Assembly: GCF_015326965.1 (NCBI RefSeq)
Contig: NZ_CP017659.1
Location: forward strand, 5,956,001-6,020,000
Origin: Paenibacillus sp. JZ16
Lineage (GTDB): Bacteria; Bacillota; Bacilli; Paenibacillales; Paenibacillaceae
Length of the DNA stretch: 64,000 nt
Reading direction: 5' to 3'
Shown here: positions 62,104-64,000 of the stretch, one piece after another
How the letters are laid out: the number at the start of each line of letters is the position of its first letter
Position numbering within the stretch: the first letter of the stretch is position 1
Translations under genes and position numbers: made by a program
The notes under the pieces: generated by a model
What the model was told of the DNA's origin: nothing
Seen by the model: the letters and a program-made list of their open reading frames with translations, nothing else
The model's database searches: none

Positions 62104-63723
62104 ATGGTGATGAGAAAATGGACTTCACTTACATTGGCAGCTGTACTGGCAGCCGGATTGCTGGCAGGCTGCGGTAGTAAAAGCGGGGAAAGTGCAACGG
62201 ATAAAGGTGAGACGCCGCAAGCCAATTTTAACGAGACCGGCATGCCGATTGTGAACGAACCCCTCGATCTGACGTTCTTCACGGGCAAGTCGCCATCAAA
62301 CGGGAGCAAATTCGAGGAAACGCTCGTATGGAAAACCTATCAAGAGATGTCCAATGTGAATGTGACCTGGAACCTCATTCCATTCGATACCCTGACCGAG
62401 AAGCGGAATTTAGCGCTGGCAGGTGGAGATTATCCGGATGTATTCTACTCCGCAAGGGTCAGCTCCGCAGAGTTAACCCGTTATGGGGAGCAAGGAGTAT
62501 TTATACCGCTGAATGATCTGATCGATAAATACGCACCGAATTTCAAAAAGCTGATGGAAGAGTACCCGGATATTCGAAAAGGGCTGACGATGCCGGACGG
62601 CAACATTTATTCCCTGCCATCTTTCTACGATCCTGCGCTGCTCTCCATGTTGATTGGTACACCGATTTGGATTAATCAGGAGTGGCTGGATCAGCTCGGG
62701 ATGAAAGAGCCGCAGACGACAGAAGAATTCTATGCGTATTTGAAGGCGGTAAAAGAAACCGATCTAAACGGTAACGGAAAGCATGATGAGATTCCTTTCG
62801 CTTCAGCAGGCATTACCGGAATCATCGATCACTTGAAAGGATCTTGGGGACTTGGCACAAGCGGACTTGGCCATAAATTGGTGGACATAGATCCGGACAC
62901 TGGGAAACTGCGCTTCACCAAAGCTTTGCCGGAGTATAAGGAAATGCTCCAGTTCGTAAACAAGCTGCACCAGGAAGGACTGCTCGATAAAGAGATCTTC
63001 ACGATTGAGGGCGGCGCATTGAATGCCAAAGGGCAGGAGGGCCTGCTCGGTGCTACAATTGTGCCGAATCCGGAGATGGTGATGGGTCGCAAAGAATACA
63101 TCGGCCTCGGGGCGCTTAAGGGACCGCATGGTGATCAGCTTTACTCCCACGTCAAAGTGCCGATGGTTCACGTAGGTGCATTTGCGATTACCGATAAGAA
63201 CCCGAATCCGGAAGCAACGATCCGCTGGATGGATTACTTCTACGGGGATGAGGGCGCCCAGTTCTATTTCATGGGTAAAGAAGGCGAGACATTTACGAAG
63301 AACGCTGACGGTCAGCTGGAGTATGTGAAGGAGATTACGGAGAATCCAAATGGATTAACGCAGGATCAGGCGTTGGCCAAGTATTTCACTTGGCTGGGGG
63401 GCAGCTATCCTGGCTTTGTGCGGGAGAAATGGTTTAAAGCCTCGGAGACACGACCTAACGCCATGGCCGCAGCCGAAAAGGCAGAGCCGTATGCCGTGAA
63501 GGAGATTCTGTACAACTTTAACTTTACATTGGAGGAAACGGAGGTCATGACCTCGATTGGTAAAGATATCGAGGATTACGTTAAGGAAATGGAAGCGAAA
63601 TTCGTGAACGGCTCGGCCTCGTTCAGCCAATGGGATGAGTATGTGAATACACTTAACAAGATGGGATTGGACCGATACATGGAGGTTTACCAAGCCGCTT
63701 ATGAGCGCTACCAGGCGGAGTAA
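62104..63723 (+). CDS. Extracellular sugar-binding lipoprotein (LplA-like)
   Basis: A 539-residue lipoprotein with signal peptide and lipobox LLAGC, a Ser/Gly/Asp linker, and a binding-protein body of the large LplA type (LVWKTYQEMSNVNVTWNLIP; PDGNIYSLPSFYDPALL). A DLNGNGKHDEIP stretch looks like a calcium-binding loop common in this group. ATG 62104 has AGGAGG 11 bases ahead; TTG 62095 would be too close. It is the intact counterpart of the frameshifted protein at 23281 and completes the third transporter in the window. Confidence 0.9.
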   Translation: MVMRKWTSLTLAAVLAAGLLAGCGSKSGESATDKGETPQANFNETGMPIVNEPLDLTFFTGKSPSNGSKFEETLVWKTYQEMSNVNVTWNLIPFDTLTEKRNLALAGGDYPDVFYSARVSSAELTRYGEQGVFIPLNDLIDKYAPNFKKLMEEYPDIRKGLTMPDGNIYSLPSFYDPALLSMLIGTPIWINQEWLDQLGMKEPQTTEEFYAYLKAVKETDLNGNGKHDEIPFASAGITGIIDHLKGSWGLGTSGLGHKLVDIDPDTGKLRFTKALPEYKEMLQFVNKLHQEGLLDKEIFTIEGGALNAKGQEGLLGATIVPNPEMVMGRKEYIGLGALKGPHGDQLYSHVKVPMVHVGAFAITDKNPNPEATIRWMDYFYGDEGAQFYFMGKEGETFTKNADGQLEYVKEITENPNGLTQDQALAKYFTWLGGSYPGFVREKWFKASETRPNAMAAAEKAEPYAVKEILYNFNFTLEETEVMTSIGKDIEDYVKEMEAKFVNGSASFSQWDEYVNTLNKMGLDRYMEVYQAAYERYQAE

Positions 63724-63746
63724 ACGGAAACGATGACAATCGAAAG

Positions 63747-63781
63747 ACGCGGTACGGGGCGGAACCCGTATCGCGTTTTTT
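63747..63781 (+). terminator. Terminator after the LplA-like gene
   Basis: 12-bp arms 63747-63758 and 63765-63776 with one mismatch and six T. Confidence 0.88.
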
Positions 63782-63932
63782 GCTATTCCAAACAATTGGT
63801 GAAATATTCCAAAAGGGGTGATAAGATCATATTTAATGACAATTAGACGCCCTCACAAAAATGAGTACTCAAAATCCCACCTTGGCGGGAGTATATTCGT
63901 AAGTATCGATATCATGAGGGGAGGAGTCGCAC

Positions 63933-64000
63933 ATAGAGCGGAAGACGACTTTCAGGAATATTTCCAAGGGAATCGCGGCATGGTTATTTAAGCAGAGGCG
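63933..64000 (+). CDS. Possible start of a further gene, cut by the window edge
   Basis: GGGGAGGAG (63918-63926) sits six bases ahead of ATA 63933, which opens a frame running to the window end (IERKTTFRNISKG...). No ATG, GTG or TTG is available in this frame between the preceding stop and the edge. Either ATA is used, the start codon has been lost, or the frame is not a gene. No product can be named. Confidence 0.3.
   Translation, partial: MERKTTFRNISKGIAAWLFKQR

Overview
The window is about 64 kb of a Gram-positive, low-to-moderate GC genome and looks like Paenibacillus. The signs are S-layer proteins with C-terminal SLH triplets, AraC-type membrane sensor-regulators beside lplB/ytcP/lipoprotein sugar transporters, B. 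subtilis-like des-desK-desR, khtU/khtT, ywrABC-like and ydbST-like operons, AGGAGG ribosome binding sites with frequent TTG/GTG starts, and many hairpin-plus-T-run terminators. No rRNA, tRNA, CRISPR array, integrase or transposase was seen.

Layout. 0.1-6.5 kb: a Gfo/Idh/MocA oxidoreductase, the cold-response desaturase operon with its sensor and regulator, and a K+/H+ antiporter with its regulatory subunit. 6.5-11 kb: a methyltransferase, an acyltransferase-3 membrane protein and an OmpR/HisKA two-component pair. 11.1-13.8 kb (minus strand): a small operon with a split sigma factor (region-4-like protein, then region-2-like protein) plus a 36-residue ORF, read from a promoter overlapped by a LexA-type box; next to it is a DUF4127 gene. 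14-18.7 kb: two lipoproteins, a secreted PQQ-type beta-propeller, and a PadR/CPBP-protease operon. 18.9-26.9 kb: an AraC-type sensor-regulator, an oligosaccharide-type ABC transporter whose binding protein is frameshifted, an amidohydrolase and a Rieske protein separated by a dense block of tandem repeats. 27.5-29.2 kb: a two-gene chromate transporter with an Lrp-family regulator.

29.5-46.3 kb is a cell-surface region: a CapA-family protein, a 2034-residue S-layer-anchored protein (phosphodiester glycosidase plus phosphoesterase), a monooxygenase and an oxidoreductase, a 1365-residue S-layer-anchored protein with two tandem phosphoesterase modules behind a Pho-box-like promoter, and a secreted GHL10-type glycoside hydrolase. 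The first and last of the three large secreted proteins share an identical 17-bp palindrome in the -35/-10 spacer of their promoters and also share a sugar-binding-like domain, so they are probably co-regulated and work on the same envelope material.

46.5-51.7 kb: a TVP38 membrane protein, the ydbST pair, a WYL regulator with a GyrI-like protein, and a GNAT enzyme. 51.8-63.7 kb: two more sugar ABC transporters, each beside an AraC-family regulator, and a second acyltransferase-3 protein between them.

Main leads: the SOS-type split-sigma operon, the shared spacer-palindrome promoters, the Pho-box-controlled duplicated phosphoesterase, and the multi-family tandem-repeat block between the amidohydrolase and Rieske genes. 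All functional names rest on motif reading without database searches.
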